DNA of 40,671 nucleotides. Source: Chthonomonadales bacterium. Lineage in GTDB: Bacteria > Armatimonadota > Chthonomonadetes > Chthonomonadales > CAJBBX01. The stretch spans positions 1 through 40,671 of the forward strand of contig JADLGO010000007.1 of the NCBI GenBank assembly GCA_020849275.1. Direction: 5' to 3'. The position numbers and the translations under genes are program-made. Positions 1 to 8,037 of this stretch are shown here, in pieces. How positions within the stretch are numbered: the first letter of the stretch is position 1; each line of letters opens with the position of its first letter. The notes beneath the pieces are model-generated. The model searched no databases and was not told where the DNA came from. It saw only the letters and a program-made list of their open reading frames with translations.

Positions 1-60
1 CCCCCCCCCGGCGCGAAGGCGAGTCAGCCGGCATGGCCGGCACGTCCCGGATGAACGCAT
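1..60 (-). CDS. Possible 5' end of a gene leaving the window
   Basis: An ATG at position 60 reading leftwards is preceded by a good ribosome binding site (GGAGAGG, positions 74-68, 7-nt spacer) and lies about 60 bases downstream of a strong minus-strand promoter. Only about 20 codons are inside the window, starting MRSSGTCRPCRL, so no family can be assigned. The basic start could be an exported-protein N terminus, but that is a guess. A second in-frame-independent ATG at 94 has no ribosome binding site and is less likely. Confidence 0.3.
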   Translation of the reverse strand, partial: MRSSGTCRPCRLTRLRAGGG

Positions 61-119
61 CGCTGCACCTCTCCAGGGAACGCGGCCGCGACATCGGGGG
101 AGAGGCGGCCTCTGCCTGT

Positions 120-148
120 AGTGTACGACCGGTTGCGCCGGGTGTCAA
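120..148 (-). promoter_or_regulatory. Sigma-70-type promoter firing leftward
   Basis: Read on the minus strand, TTGACA (148-143) is followed after exactly 17 bases by TACACT (125-120). This is a near-consensus -35/-10 pair and should start transcription near 113. It would drive the gene cut by the left edge of the window, divergent from the PHP gene at 307. Confidence 0.6.
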
Positions 149-306
149 GGGGGTGATCGCCAGGGTACACCGTGTGACGTGGCGCCCACCGCGCCGGGCT
201 CGCTCCCATGCCTGCCCGCTCGGCCGCGACAGGTATACTCGTAGGCGGGCCGCTGGCCGGCGGAAGGCGCGGCGCACGCCCCACGCACCGCCCCAAGGAG
301 CGACAG

Positions 307-1176
307 ATGCCCGGGATTCTGACCCCCTATCTCGATGACGGATACACGTGGCTGCGGGGGAACCTGCACGCGCACACCACCCTCTCCGATGGCCGGCTCA
401 GCCCGGGAGAGGTGCTCGCCGCCTACGAGCGCGAGGGGTACGACTTCCTGGCGATCTCCGACCACGATCGGCTCGTGCCGCCGGACGACTATCGCGACGC
501 CACCCGGCTCCTGCTTTTGCCCGCCGTCGAGGTGACGGCGCGCGGCCCGCACATGCTGGCGATCGGCGTTCAGTCGATCGTGGAGCCCGACGCCGATCGC
601 CAGCGCTGCATCGAGCAGGCGGCCGGGATGGGCGCCATCACGATCCTCAACCATCCCAACTGGGGCGTCGGCTACAACCACTTCCCGCAGGAGCGCATGG
701 AAGCTCTGCGCGGCTACGCCGGGATCGAGATCTACAACGCCGTGATCGAGTGGCTGGAGGGGAGCGCGCTCGCGCTCGATCGCTGGGACCGGCTGCTGTC
801 TTCGGGTCGGCGGGTGTGGGGCTTCGCCAACGATGACATGCACTGGCCGGAGAACGTGGGCCGTGGCTGGAGCGTGGCGCAGTGCCGCGAGCACACGCCC
901 GCGGCCGTGCTCGAGGCGCTGCGCGAGGGCCGCTTCTACGCCTCGACCGGCGTGACCATCGACTCGGTGCGCCTCGCCAGCGGCGTGCTGGCGGTGGAGG
1001 CGCCAGACGCGCAGCGGATCCGCTTCGTGGGGCGTTGGGGCCGCGAGCTGGCCTTCGTGGACGGGCCGCGCGCCGCGTACCCCATCGGGGGCGGCGAGGG
1101 CGGCTACGTGCGCGCCGAGTGCTATGGGGCCGGGGGACGGACCGCGTGGACTCAGCCGGTGTGGGTGCCGGAGTAA
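307..1176 (+). CDS. PHP-domain metal-dependent phosphoesterase-like protein
   Basis: A 289-aa protein of the PHP (polymerase and histidinol phosphatase) superfamily, which uses clustered His/Asp/Glu residues to bind metals and hydrolyse phosphoesters. Visible motifs are H21-A-H23, then S51-D52-H53-D54, E75 in LLPAVEV, H82, and a later NHPNW, in the order expected for PHP motifs I-III. The start at 307 is chosen because AAGGAG lies 7 bases upstream; the open frame extends to 208 but without a ribosome site. A TATACT at 234-239 could be its -10 but has no convincing -35. No signal peptide is seen, so it is probably cytoplasmic. The last 16 bases overlap the next gene, suggesting co-transcription. 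The substrate cannot be told from sequence. Confidence 0.85.
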   Translation: MPGILTPYLDDGYTWLRGNLHAHTTLSDGRLSPGEVLAAYEREGYDFLAISDHDRLVPPDDYRDATRLLLLPAVEVTARGPHMLAIGVQSIVEPDADRQRCIEQAAGMGAITILNHPNWGVGYNHFPQERMEALRGYAGIEIYNAVIEWLEGSALALDRWDRLLSSGRRVWGFANDDMHWPENVGRGWSVAQCREHTPAAVLEALREGRFYASTGVTIDSVRLASGVLAVEAPDAQRIRFVGRWGRELAFVDGPRAAYPIGGGEGGYVRAECYGAGGRTAWTQPVWVPE

Positions 1177-2384
1177 GCAGGACTCGCGTTCGCCTCGCCG
1201 TGGCGGCGGTCTGGGCGGTCGCGGGGCTCTGCGCGATCGCGGCCGTTCGGGCGCCCGCCGCGCGCCAGGGAGCCAGGCCCATGCGCTGGGAGCGCGTGTC
1301 CAGCCGCGACGGTCAGATTCCGACGCCGCCGGGCGCCGAGCAGCAGACGCTCTGCCTCACGTTGGACGCCGACGGCGACGGCCGCGTCGAGGTGGTCATC
1401 GGTTGCCGCAACCGCGGTCCGGCGCTCGTCTGGTACCGGCGCGTCGCCGAACGCTGGACGGTGCAGGTGATCGAGCCCGAGCCCATCCCGATCGAGGCGG
1501 GCGGCGTCGTATGCGACGTGGACGGCGACGGGAACCCGGACATCATCGCCGGAGAGGACTATCAGGGTTCGCGAGTCTACTGGTGGAGGAACCCGTATCC
1601 GCGGCTCGCGCCCCGCGTGCCCTGGGAACGCCACCTCATCAAGGAGGGCGGCGGAACGCAGCACCACGACCAGATCTGGGGTGACTTCGACGCCGACGGC
1701 CGGCCGGAGCTCGTCTTCTGGAACCAGGGCGCGGGCAAGCTGCTCCGCGCGACCCCACCGGCCGACCCCCGCCAGGGACCCTGGCCGGTCCGCGATCTCT
1801 GGTCCGGCGCCGGGGAGGGCCTGGCGGCGGGCGACGTGGACGGCGACGGTCGGCCCGAGCTCCTGGCCGGCGGCAGGTGGTTCCGGCACGAGGGCGGCGG
1901 CCGCTTCGCCTCGTTCGTCATCGACCCGGAGCAGACCCACCCGCGGATCGCGCTCGGCGACCTGAACGGCGACGGCCGGCTGGAGGTCGTGATGGCCCCC
2001 GGAGACACCGACGGCCGCCTGAGCTGGTACGAGCGGCGAGGTGACGGCGCCCGTCCCACCGACTGGGTGCGCCATGACCTGCTCCCCCAGCCGGTGCGCC
2101 ACGGCCACAGCCTCGCCGTGGCCGACTTCAGCCGCGACGGCCACCTCGACGTGATGTGCGGCGAGATGCGCCGCTGGACCGCCGGCGACGATCACCCGAC
2201 GGCGCGGCTCCGGGTCTTCCTGGGCGACGGGCGCGGCGACTTCACACCCACCGTCCTCTCCACCGGCCTCGGCGTGCACGAGGCGCGCGTGGCCGACGTG
2301 GATGGTGACGGCCGCCCCGACATCGTTGCCAAGCCCTACTCCTGGGACACGCCACGCCTCGACCTCTGGCTCAACCGCCGCTAG
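1161..2384 (+). CDS. Exported VCBS/FG-GAP repeat propeller protein
   Basis: About 407 aa if it starts at the GTG at 1161; GTG 1146 and GTG 1200 are alternatives and none has a clear ribosome site. A hydrophobic N-terminal stretch (VRLAVAAVWAVAGLCAIAA) ending in A-P-A-A looks like a signal peptide. The body carries at least seven calcium-loop repeats: DADGDGRVEV, DVDGDGNPDI, DFDADGRPEL, DVDGDGRPEL, DLNGDGRLEV, DFSRDGHLDV and DVDGDGRPDI. These are diagnostic of VCBS/FG-GAP blades and give a likely seven-bladed beta-propeller outside the cytoplasm, usually a binding or scaffold fold. It overlaps the PHP gene by 16 bases, and its 3' end overlaps the convergent gene at 2371 by 14 bases, leaving no room for a terminator. 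No catalytic residues are evident. Confidence 0.85.
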   Translation: MGAGVSRTRVRLAVAAVWAVAGLCAIAAVRAPAARQGARPMRWERVSSRDGQIPTPPGAEQQTLCLTLDADGDGRVEVVIGCRNRGPALVWYRRVAERWTVQVIEPEPIPIEAGGVVCDVDGDGNPDIIAGEDYQGSRVYWWRNPYPRLAPRVPWERHLIKEGGGTQHHDQIWGDFDADGRPELVFWNQGAGKLLRATPPADPRQGPWPVRDLWSGAGEGLAAGDVDGDGRPELLAGGRWFRHEGGGRFASFVIDPEQTHPRIALGDLNGDGRLEVVMAPGDTDGRLSWYERRGDGARPTDWVRHDLLPQPVRHGHSLAVADFSRDGHLDVMCGEMRRWTAGDDHPTARLRVFLGDGRGDFTPTVLSTGLGVHEARVADVDGDGRPDIVAKPYSWDTPRLDLWLNRR

Positions 2385-5382
2385 AACGCGCCGCCGCGCG
2401 CACGCGCACCATCGCGCACCCGCGCGCCAGCGGCACGCGCAATCGCAGACCCGCCGCCTCACGTCGCCACGGCACACGCCGCCACCCAGCCTCGTCCGGC
2501 AGCAGCGCCTCGCAGATCAGCCCACCGCGCTCCAGGCCGGCCAGCCTCCGGAGCCGCAGCGTAGCCTGACGCGCCGCGCCGCCAAACGTGATCGGCGCCA
2601 CATAGCCCTCCGGCACGCGAAAGAGGTTGGCGAGCGCTGGAGCGGCGCGCGCGGCGTTCGGCTCCAGCACCCACTCGCGTCCGCGCAGGCACTCCAGCAG
2701 CGGGCCGTACGCCAGGTACTGCGCATCGGCCCAGGCGTCCGGCCGGATCGAGTGGTCGTTGCCCGGGAAGGGCGCAGTGGGGAAGACGCCCAGGTGCAGG
2801 TAGCGCTGGAAGAAGCCGTCGGGGGCCGGGCGCAGGTCGTCCGGCGACGATGTCCAGGCGATCACCGACTTGCGCAGCCCCAGGAGCGCTGCGGCGTTGA
2901 GGGCGCCCGGGTACATGCCGAACTCGTCGTAGATGCCGTCGGCCTGGCGCATGAGGTCCAGCCGGCGCACGAGCGTGTTCAGGAACACGACCTTGCCCGC
3001 GCGGTGCATCGATGGGCCGATGCGGCCCATGACCTCGTCCCACGACACCTGGAGGGAGCGCGCCGGCCCCCCGTTCACCCAGCTCACGCCGTCGTCGCGG
3101 CGCAGGTTGTGGTAGCGGGTCCAGTCGGTGCGGTCGATGCAGATTCCGGCCATGGCCGGGGTGCGTTCCAGGTGCCGACGGGCCTGCTCCACCAGGAAGT
3201 CGCGGTAGGCCGGCTCGCCCGGGTCCATCGCCACGGCGCCCTCCCACGAGCCGATGGGGCGCCCGGCCGCGTCGCGGAGCACCGCGCCCTCCAGGCGCCA
3301 CCAGAGGAAACCGTTGGGGTCGCGCCACAGGTCGGCGTCGAGGGCGGCCCTGCCCGGCGGCGGCGCGGCCTGGATGCCGGCGCCGAACTCCGTCACGTTG
3401 AAGTAGGCGAGCACGTGGAAGCCCAGGGAGGCCATCCGCGCGTAGTAGGCGTTCAGCCGGCCCTGCGAGGTCGCCTCGCGCCGGAAGCTGGTCCACTCCT
3501 GCTCGGGCCCCACTGGCGGCAGGAACATGCCCATGTAGGGGAACTCGAAGCTGGCCTGCCAGTTCACGCGAAACGCCATGCGCCTGAGTTTCCTGAGGTC
3601 CAGCTCGCCCTGCCACGAGCTGTAGGCGCCGCACCCGGCCATGTCGCGCGCCGCCGGCACGGCGGGCTCGAAGCTGCGCGGGTAGCGGCGGACGAGCCAG
3701 CCCAGGGCCGCGCGCGGATCCGGGGGGTGCGCCGTCAGGTCGATCGCGAAGCGGACCGGCCGTCCGGCCTCGATGCGATGGTTGGACCGCGAGAGGCAGA
3801 CCATGCCGGCTGCGTCCGTGGCCACCTTCACGTCGAGCAGGCGATCATCGGGCGACTGGACGACGCTGACCGCGCCGCCTCGCGCGGCATAAAGAACGGT
3901 GGCGATGGGCAGCGAGAAGATGTCGGTCGGGTCGAGTGAGTAGCCGTCGACCGGGCTCAGGGGCCGCTCGTGCGCCGCGCCGTACCAGAGGAGCCTGGGC
4001 GCGAAGCGCGCCACCGTGAGCGGATCCGCCCAGCCCGGCGCGCGCGCGGGCCGCGGGTCGGCCCAGGCCGTCCAGAAGCGCGCCTTCGCGGCATCCGGCC
4101 AGCGCAAGGCCGTCTCGATCGGCGTGCTCCACGGGCGGCCCGCGCCGCGGACCTCCACCTCCCACCGCACGCTCGAGCGCGTGGAGAGGAACCGCTCGCG
4201 CAGTCGGCACCGCGCGCCCGTGACGGGGTCGAGCACGCCGCGCTCCGATTCGACGCCGCCGCCGGGCACCGCGCGCAGCCGCGCCGGCCCGGCCACGCAG
4301 CCGGCCAGGCGGGTGGCCCCGCGCACGCCGAGGCGGCCGCCGAGCCGCGGCGAGCGCAACCCGACGAGCGCGCCGTCGGCCCCAATCAGCGCCTCCAGCC
4401 CGCCGCCGCGCACCACGCGCACCGCGCGCGCCGGCGCCTCTGCCGGCACGTGGGGGGCCGCGACCAGGCGGCCGTCGCCCCAGGCCGCGCGCGGCGGCTC
4501 GCCGGAGCCGACCCGATCCACGACGAGACGGAGCTCTCCCGCGCCGGCCAGCGAGACCGCAACGGGGATCGGCGCATCGCCGGCGCGCAGCACCGAGCTC
4601 CGGAACCGCTCACGCCCGTCGACGAGCACTCGCAAGCGCGCCGCGCCGGGGCCGTCGACGGCGGCGGAGGCCTCGAAGCGCGCGTAGCGCCGGCCGAGCG
4701 CGGTGAACAGGACGTCGGCGCCGGCGCGCATGCCCACGCCTTCCCCGAACGAGCGTCCTCCCGCGCGGAGTGGCCCACCATCGGCCGCGCGGTCGAAGCG
4801 AGCGGCGCCCCAATCCGGCCGAACGATCGCCGGGTCGAGCACGGCGATCCCGAGCGCCGCGCGCGGCGCGACAGCCGCCGCGCCGGGGCCGACGATCGCG
4901 GCGTCGCCCCAGTCGGCGTGGTCGCTGTCGATGCCGTCGCCGGCGTCCGTGACGAGCAGGCGCAGCAGACGCACGCCGTCGACCCTCACGTCGACGCGCC
5001 GCGCGGGGTCGCCCAGGCGCATCGTGCCGCTGCGCCAGAGCGTCCGGCCACCGCCGGTCACGACGAACTCGACGCTCGCGGAATGGCCGGCCATCTCGTC
5101 GTCGACGCCCACCCAGGCCACCAGGCGCGCGGGCGCGCCGGAGAGCTCCAGCGTCCAGGCGGAGGCGGCGTGGGTGCCGATGCCGCGCGCGAAGCGGCGT
5201 CCGGCAACGGTGATGGGCCTGCCCTGCACCGAAAGGCGCGCGCGCGGCGCGGCCCAGCCCTGGCGCATGGCGGCGAGATTCAGGGTGTCAAGCCAGCGAA
5301 TGGCCTCGCCCGCGCCGGCGCTGGAGGAGGCCGCCGCCGCGATCAGCAGGCACGCGGCGGCGCCCAGGCGGGCGCGCGTCAC
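2371..5382 (-). CDS. NPCBM-domain protein with glycoside-hydrolase-like region
   Basis: A 1003-aa exported protein. The start is the GTG at 5382, which shares four bases (GTGA) with the stop of the upstream GH127 gene. The N terminus (RLGAAACLLIAAAASSSAGAG) is a signal peptide. Residues about 25-165 match an NPCBM/NEW2 carbohydrate-binding module (RGIGTHAASAW, VGVDDEM, DSDHADWGDAAIV). A second similar module follows (FGEGVGMRAGADVLF). The C-terminal half resembles a TIM-barrel glycosidase: MAGICIDRTDW, GIYDEFGMYPG and the preceding strand motifs place acidic residues where retaining alpha-glycosidase-like enzymes have them. I cannot name the GH family; DUF6259-like or GH36/GH101-like are options. 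Coupling to the GH127 enzyme suggests both act on the same polysaccharide. Confidence 0.75.
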   Translation of the reverse strand: MTRARLGAAACLLIAAAASSSAGAGEAIRWLDTLNLAAMRQGWAAPRARLSVQGRPITVAGRRFARGIGTHAASAWTLELSGAPARLVAWVGVDDEMAGHSASVEFVVTGGGRTLWRSGTMRLGDPARRVDVRVDGVRLLRLLVTDAGDGIDSDHADWGDAAIVGPGAAAVAPRAALGIAVLDPAIVRPDWGAARFDRAADGGPLRAGGRSFGEGVGMRAGADVLFTALGRRYARFEASAAVDGPGAARLRVLVDGRERFRSSVLRAGDAPIPVAVSLAGAGELRLVVDRVGSGEPPRAAWGDGRLVAAPHVPAEAPARAVRVVRGGGLEALIGADGALVGLRSPRLGGRLGVRGATRLAGCVAGPARLRAVPGGGVESERGVLDPVTGARCRLRERFLSTRSSVRWEVEVRGAGRPWSTPIETALRWPDAAKARFWTAWADPRPARAPGWADPLTVARFAPRLLWYGAAHERPLSPVDGYSLDPTDIFSLPIATVLYAARGGAVSVVQSPDDRLLDVKVATDAAGMVCLSRSNHRIEAGRPVRFAIDLTAHPPDPRAALGWLVRRYPRSFEPAVPAARDMAGCGAYSSWQGELDLRKLRRMAFRVNWQASFEFPYMGMFLPPVGPEQEWTSFRREATSQGRLNAYYARMASLGFHVLAYFNVTEFGAGIQAAPPPGRAALDADLWRDPNGFLWWRLEGAVLRDAAGRPIGSWEGAVAMDPGEPAYRDFLVEQARRHLERTPAMAGICIDRTDWTRYHNLRRDDGVSWVNGGPARSLQVSWDEVMGRIGPSMHRAGKVVFLNTLVRRLDLMRQADGIYDEFGMYPGALNAAALLGLRKSVIAWTSSPDDLRPAPDGFFQRYLHLGVFPTAPFPGNDHSIRPDAWADAQYLAYGPLLECLRGREWVLEPNAARAAPALANLFRVPEGYVAPITFGGAARQATLRLRRLAGLERGGLICEALLPDEAGWRRVPWRREAAGLRLRVPLARGCAMVRVRAAARSSGG

Positions 5383-7703
5383 TTCGGTGGCTCGGGGCGC
5401 AGCACGGCGCAGCCGAACACGCCGCCGGCCATGCACCCCGCGTGCGGCACGAAGCGCACCGTCACGCGGCTCTTGCCGCGGGTCAGCTCCGGCGGCAGCG
5501 GGTACTCCACGTCGAAGAGCTGGCCAGGCCTGTCGTGGTTCAGGCTTTGCGTGCCAACCACCGCGCCGTCCACCACGATGTCGAAGGTGCGGGGCGGGTT
5601 GTCGTCGCCCCAGTAGGTGCATACGAGCGTGACGGGCGTATCTGGCGGGACCGCCAGGTCCCAACTCCACCAACCGCCGGGCTCCGCGTGGCGCCAATGC
5701 GAGCCGGCCCAGGGGCCGGAGGCCGTCTTCTCGCCCTTGAGCCCGTGCGCCCGCTCCGACTCGGCCACGTCGGGCAGCACCTCGTCGACGCGGCGGGCGT
5801 CGCGCCGGCGCTTGGCCTCGCGCGCGTCCATCATGGCCCGATGCCGCGCGCTGCCCTCGGCCGCGACGATCCAGTAGACGCCGTAGGGCTCGTTGGTCAC
5901 GCGCTCCAGCGGCACGAAGGTCGTTGCCTCCTCCTGACCTACCGCGCGGAAGGTCAGCGGCCGGCCGGCGACCGGCTCCAGCACCGTTGCGGGCCGCCGG
6001 GCGTCGCCCGTGAGCAGACGCACGCCGCCCTGCACGCGCAGGGGCGCGACCGGGTTCTCGCTCTCCTGCGACGCGGGCGCGACTCCCGGCCCGACAATGC
6101 CGGCAAGCACGATCGGCCCGCAGGCGAAGGCCACCATGTCGGGGTCGTCCGGCATCGGCACGGCGCGCAGCGTCATCGGCAAGGTCAACTCCACGCGATC
6201 CCCATCGCGCCACTCGCGCTCGATCTCCAGATAGGCGCCAGGGCGAGGCGTGCCTGCGGGATTCCCGTTGAGCATGGCGCGGGCACCGGTCGCCCACGCG
6301 GGCACGCGCACCTTCAGCGCCGCGCGCACGGGGCGCCCCGCTCGCACGACGATCGAGGTCGAAGGCTCGTCGGGGAAGCCCGTGGACTGCTCGACGCGCA
6401 GCCCCTTCTCCTCCCAATCCACGGTGGACGAGATGAACAGGTTGACGTACAGGGCGCGGTCATCGTGGAAGTAGATGCTGTCGGCCAGCTTGGCGAAGGA
6501 CTCGATGCCCGTGCCGTAGCAGCACCAGAAGGCGCCCTCCGGCGTGCCGAACCCCTTCGCGTACCCGGTCGCGAGCGGCACATAGTACATCAGCATGCCG
6601 TCGTCGGCGCGCTGGGTGCCCAGGATCCCGTTGAGGAAGGCGCGCTCGTAGTAGTCGGCGTAGGCCGGGTCACCGGTCCAGCGGAAGAGGTAGCGCGTGA
6701 CGCGCAGCATGTTGTAGGTTGTGCAGCACTCCTGGTTGGTGGGTGAGAGCGCCCCTGCCAGGTGGTCGGGGTCGCCCCACGCCTCGCCGTCGGTGCAGCC
6801 GCCGGTCGCGTACGCGCGATGATGCACCACGCGGTCCCAGAAATAGCGGACGATGGTGCGGTAGCGCTCGTCGCCGGTAAGCTCATAGCGGCGCGCGGCC
6901 GCGCAGATCTTGGGGATCTGCGTGTTGGCGTGGATGCGGCTCAGGTTGTCGTGCTCCAGGGCGAGCGGGCCAAGGAACGCCGGCTGGTCGAAGCGACAGG
7001 CGAGCTCGAGGTGGGCGGGGTCGTGGGTCACACCGTACAGATCGTGCAGCGTCTCGGCGATGCCTCCGAACTCCACGTTGAGCAGACGGTCCATCTCCCA
7101 GGTGGTCAGGCGGTCGGCGCGGTGCTTGAAGTAGGCGGCCATGCCCTTGAGCACCTCGAGCGCCTGGCGACTGCCGCACCGGGTGTAGGCGTCGTAGAGC
7201 CCGGCCATGATCTTGTGGATCGTGTAGAACGGGGCCCACGGCGGCCGGTCCATCTTCTCCAGGCGATCCCAGAAGGTGGCGGGGAACGCCGAGAGATAGC
7301 CGCCGCCGAGCGCCTTCTGGCACTCGGCCCAGCCGGCGACGACGCGGTCCACGCGAGCCTTCATCTCCGGGTCCCCGGTGGCCTGGTACATCATCGCGCA
7401 GGCGGAGACGTAGTGGCCGACGAAGTGGCCGCGAACCTCGATGTCGGGCGCCTCCCAACCGCCGAGCGGCTTCGCGCTGGAGGGCAGGCCCGCGTTGAGG
7501 CGAAAGCTGTGCAGCAGGCGCTCCGGGTCGAGCGAGCGCAGGTAGCGGTGGTCGGCCTCCAGGGCCGCGCGGCACGGTCCGCTGGACAGGCGGACCCGCG
7601 TGAGCGGGAAGGGTTGTACCGTCATTCGCGGCTCCCTGTGCCCCGGCGCGGCGCCGGCCGCCGCGCACCAGGCGATGGCGATGCACGCGAGCAGCGTGCG
7701 CAT
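5379..7703 (-). CDS. GH127-type (DUF1680) beta-L-arabinofuranosidase-like enzyme
   Basis: A 774-aa protein with an ATG start and a GAGGAGAG ribosome site. The first about 20 residues (RTLLACIAIAWCAAAGAAPG) form a signal peptide. The body is a full-length DUF1680/GH127 (alpha/alpha)6-barrel. GH127 enzymes use a zinc-bound cysteine nucleophile. The corresponding residues are visible as E325-C326-C327 (in NQECCTTYNM) and W-C394-C395-Y-G; by analogy with HypBA1, C394 would be the nucleophile and E325, C327 and C395 metal ligands. Other family signatures are LGGWEAPDIEVRGHFVGHY and APFYTIHKIMAGLYDAY. The C-terminal 130 or so residues form a beta-sandwich extension. It is translationally coupled to the next gene. 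Likely substrate is an arabinofuranoside, but DUF1680 members vary. Confidence 0.9.
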   Translation of the reverse strand: MRTLLACIAIAWCAAAGAAPGHREPRMTVQPFPLTRVRLSSGPCRAALEADHRYLRSLDPERLLHSFRLNAGLPSSAKPLGGWEAPDIEVRGHFVGHYVSACAMMYQATGDPEMKARVDRVVAGWAECQKALGGGYLSAFPATFWDRLEKMDRPPWAPFYTIHKIMAGLYDAYTRCGSRQALEVLKGMAAYFKHRADRLTTWEMDRLLNVEFGGIAETLHDLYGVTHDPAHLELACRFDQPAFLGPLALEHDNLSRIHANTQIPKICAAARRYELTGDERYRTIVRYFWDRVVHHRAYATGGCTDGEAWGDPDHLAGALSPTNQECCTTYNMLRVTRYLFRWTGDPAYADYYERAFLNGILGTQRADDGMLMYYVPLATGYAKGFGTPEGAFWCCYGTGIESFAKLADSIYFHDDRALYVNLFISSTVDWEEKGLRVEQSTGFPDEPSTSIVVRAGRPVRAALKVRVPAWATGARAMLNGNPAGTPRPGAYLEIEREWRDGDRVELTLPMTLRAVPMPDDPDMVAFACGPIVLAGIVGPGVAPASQESENPVAPLRVQGGVRLLTGDARRPATVLEPVAGRPLTFRAVGQEEATTFVPLERVTNEPYGVYWIVAAEGSARHRAMMDAREAKRRRDARRVDEVLPDVAESERAHGLKGEKTASGPWAGSHWRHAEPGGWWSWDLAVPPDTPVTLVCTYWGDDNPPRTFDIVVDGAVVGTQSLNHDRPGQLFDVEYPLPPELTRGKSRVTVRFVPHAGCMAGGVFGCAVLRPEPPK

Positions 7704-8037
7704 GTTCTCTCCTCTTCCGTCGCGCCCGGTGCGCGGCGCGGGACCTGCCGGCGAGCGAGAGCGGCATCGCCCGGGAGCGGGCTGGCTCGTCCAGCAAGCG
7801 TGGGCCGCGCCTCGACGCGGCGAGTGGTTGGCTCGTCATGCCGATGCCGCGGCGTCGCGCCCGCCTCGCCCTGGCGCTACGCGAGTCCATTTCGGCTGTG
7901 GGCCCCGTCGCACCTGCCGGGTCGCTGTCCGGCGCCGCCCGCGCGCATAGCCGGCGGTCGGCCGGCGAGGCAGGAGGGCGGCGGCGGACGGCGAAACCAG
8001 GGCCGGACGCCGAAGCGTCCCCGGAGGACGACACGCC
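7704..8037. other. Divergent intergenic region, no clear element
   Basis: 334 bases between two divergent carbohydrate genes. It should carry both promoters, yet I see no convincing -35/-10 pair on either strand. The only clear signals are the ribosome sites at its edges: GAGGAGAG for the leftward gene and GGAGGA nine bases before 8038. Open frames crossing it have no recognisable similarity. Confidence 0.5.

Noticed and set aside
1-9. Run of nine C at the window start
   Set aside because: A short homopolymer in high-GC DNA; no evidence that it is functional.
3970-5616. Long plus-strand open frames opposite the NPCBM and GH127 genes
   Set aside because: Arg/Ala/Pro-rich low-complexity translations typical of high-GC antisense frames, with no recognisable motif.
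5383-6417. Extension of the NPCBM protein upstream of 5382
   Set aside because: It overlaps the GH127 coding sequence; the GTGA junction with a signal peptide marks the real start.
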